DNA of 41,673 nucleotides from Nitrospirota bacterium (GTDB lineage: Bacteria; Nitrospirota; Thermodesulfovibrionia; Thermodesulfovibrionales; UBA6898): the NCBI GenBank assembly GCA_003252075.1, contig QKDO01000127.1, positions 1 to 41,673 on the forward strand. Reading direction: 5' to 3'. Position 1 is the stretch's first letter. Every line of letters starts with the position of its first letter. Shown in pieces: positions 41,578-41,673 of this stretch. The position numbers were made by a program, and so were the translations under genes. A model generated the notes under the pieces. The model was not told the DNA's origin. It ran no database searches and saw only the letters and a list, made by a program, of their open reading frames with translations.

Positions 41578-41673
41578 GAACCACTCTGCCGGGTCGACCT
41601 TGTAGAATTCTTTGAGTTCGGCGTAGAGATAAGGTGATTTCTTCTTCAGCTGGCGTGGTTTCTCAAAGAACGT
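41563..41673 (-). CDS. C-terminus of an MtfA/M90-like zinc peptidase (truncated by the window edge)
   Basis: The last 36 codons are visible: FFEKPRQLKKKSPYLYAELK, then EFYKVDPAEWFEKKG and a stop at 41563-41565. The pattern 'FFE-P--L----P-LYA-L--FY--DP--W' is the C-terminal signature of MtfA/YeeI-like M90 metallopeptidases. The HExxH part lies outside the window, so catalytic competence cannot be checked. It converges on the PfpI-like gene. Confidence 0.75.
   Translation of the reverse strand, partial: TFFEKPRQLKKKSPYLYAELKEFYKVDPAEWFEKKG

Overview
The window looks like a piece of chromosome from a Gram-negative, free-living, nitrogen-fixing anaerobe. A member of the Nitrospirota or a related deltaproteobacterial-type lineage is my inference. 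The grounds are a compact Mo-nitrogenase cluster with archaeal/anaerobe-type NifI1/NifI2 regulators, a short NifB without a NifX tail, multiheme c-type cytochromes, a ThiF/HesA-like gene with modABC, and a LexA box of the CGAAC-N4-GTTCG type. No rRNA, tRNA, CRISPR array or intact insertion sequence was seen.

Layout. (1) 1-3.9 kb: the end of a receiver-domain protein, a small putative lipoprotein and recD2. (2) 4.1-7.6 kb: a decaying redox locus on the minus strand, with a beta-propeller pseudogene broken in several frames, one intact six-heme cytochrome, a small exported protein and the relic of a second paralogous cytochrome; a degraded plus-strand stretch follows. (3) 7.7-13.8 kb: a DUF2378-like protein, then a B12-type radical SAM protein overlapping a type III polyketide synthase and followed by a GT39/ArnT-like membrane glycosyltransferase (a possible small lipid or aromatic pathway), then an AlgH/YqgE protein. 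(4) 13.9-27.8 kb: the nif region, all on the minus strand. Its order of transcription is nifH-D-K-EN(fused)-X-I1-I2-fdxB, then nifV, then nifB-hesA-like-modA-modB-modC. Each of the three units starts with a readable sigma-54 (-24/-12) promoter: TGGCACGGCGGTTGCA before nifH, TGGCAATGCTTTTGCA before nifV and TGGCAGGGATATTGCT before nifB. The nifV promoter also has an exact NifA-type upstream site (TGT-N10-ACA). (5) 28.2-36.2 kb: housekeeping and DNA-maintenance genes (YedK/HMCES, a phosphoribosyltransferase, a LOG-family protein, a lytic transglycosylase, thioredoxin 2, an HNH nuclease, a radical SAM/HhH protein). (6) 36.3-40.8 kb: an SOS-type segment in which lexA and dinB bracket a nucleotidyltransferase pair and a TcmP / Gp37-Gp68 three-Cys cassette. 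(7) 41 kb: a DJ-1/PfpI protein and the C-terminus of an MtfA-like peptidase.

How the genes work together. The nif units supply the structural enzyme (NifHDK), the cofactor assembly scaffold (NifEN), the core-cluster synthase (NifB), homocitrate (NifV), a carrier (NifX), a ferredoxin (FdxB), post-translational ammonium control (NifI1/I2) and molybdate uptake (ModABC). nifU, nifS and nifA are not in the window. The most notable points are the NifE-NifN fusion with a low-complexity linker, the shared sigma-54 control of nifB and molybdate uptake, and a duplicated lexA tail that marks an insertion or recombination next to the TcmP/Gp37 cassette. Another is a recurrent promoter geometry: six non-nif genes have a -10-like hexamer ending 5-6 nt before ATG, which predicts leaderless mRNAs, whereas most nif genes have strong Shine-Dalgarno sites.
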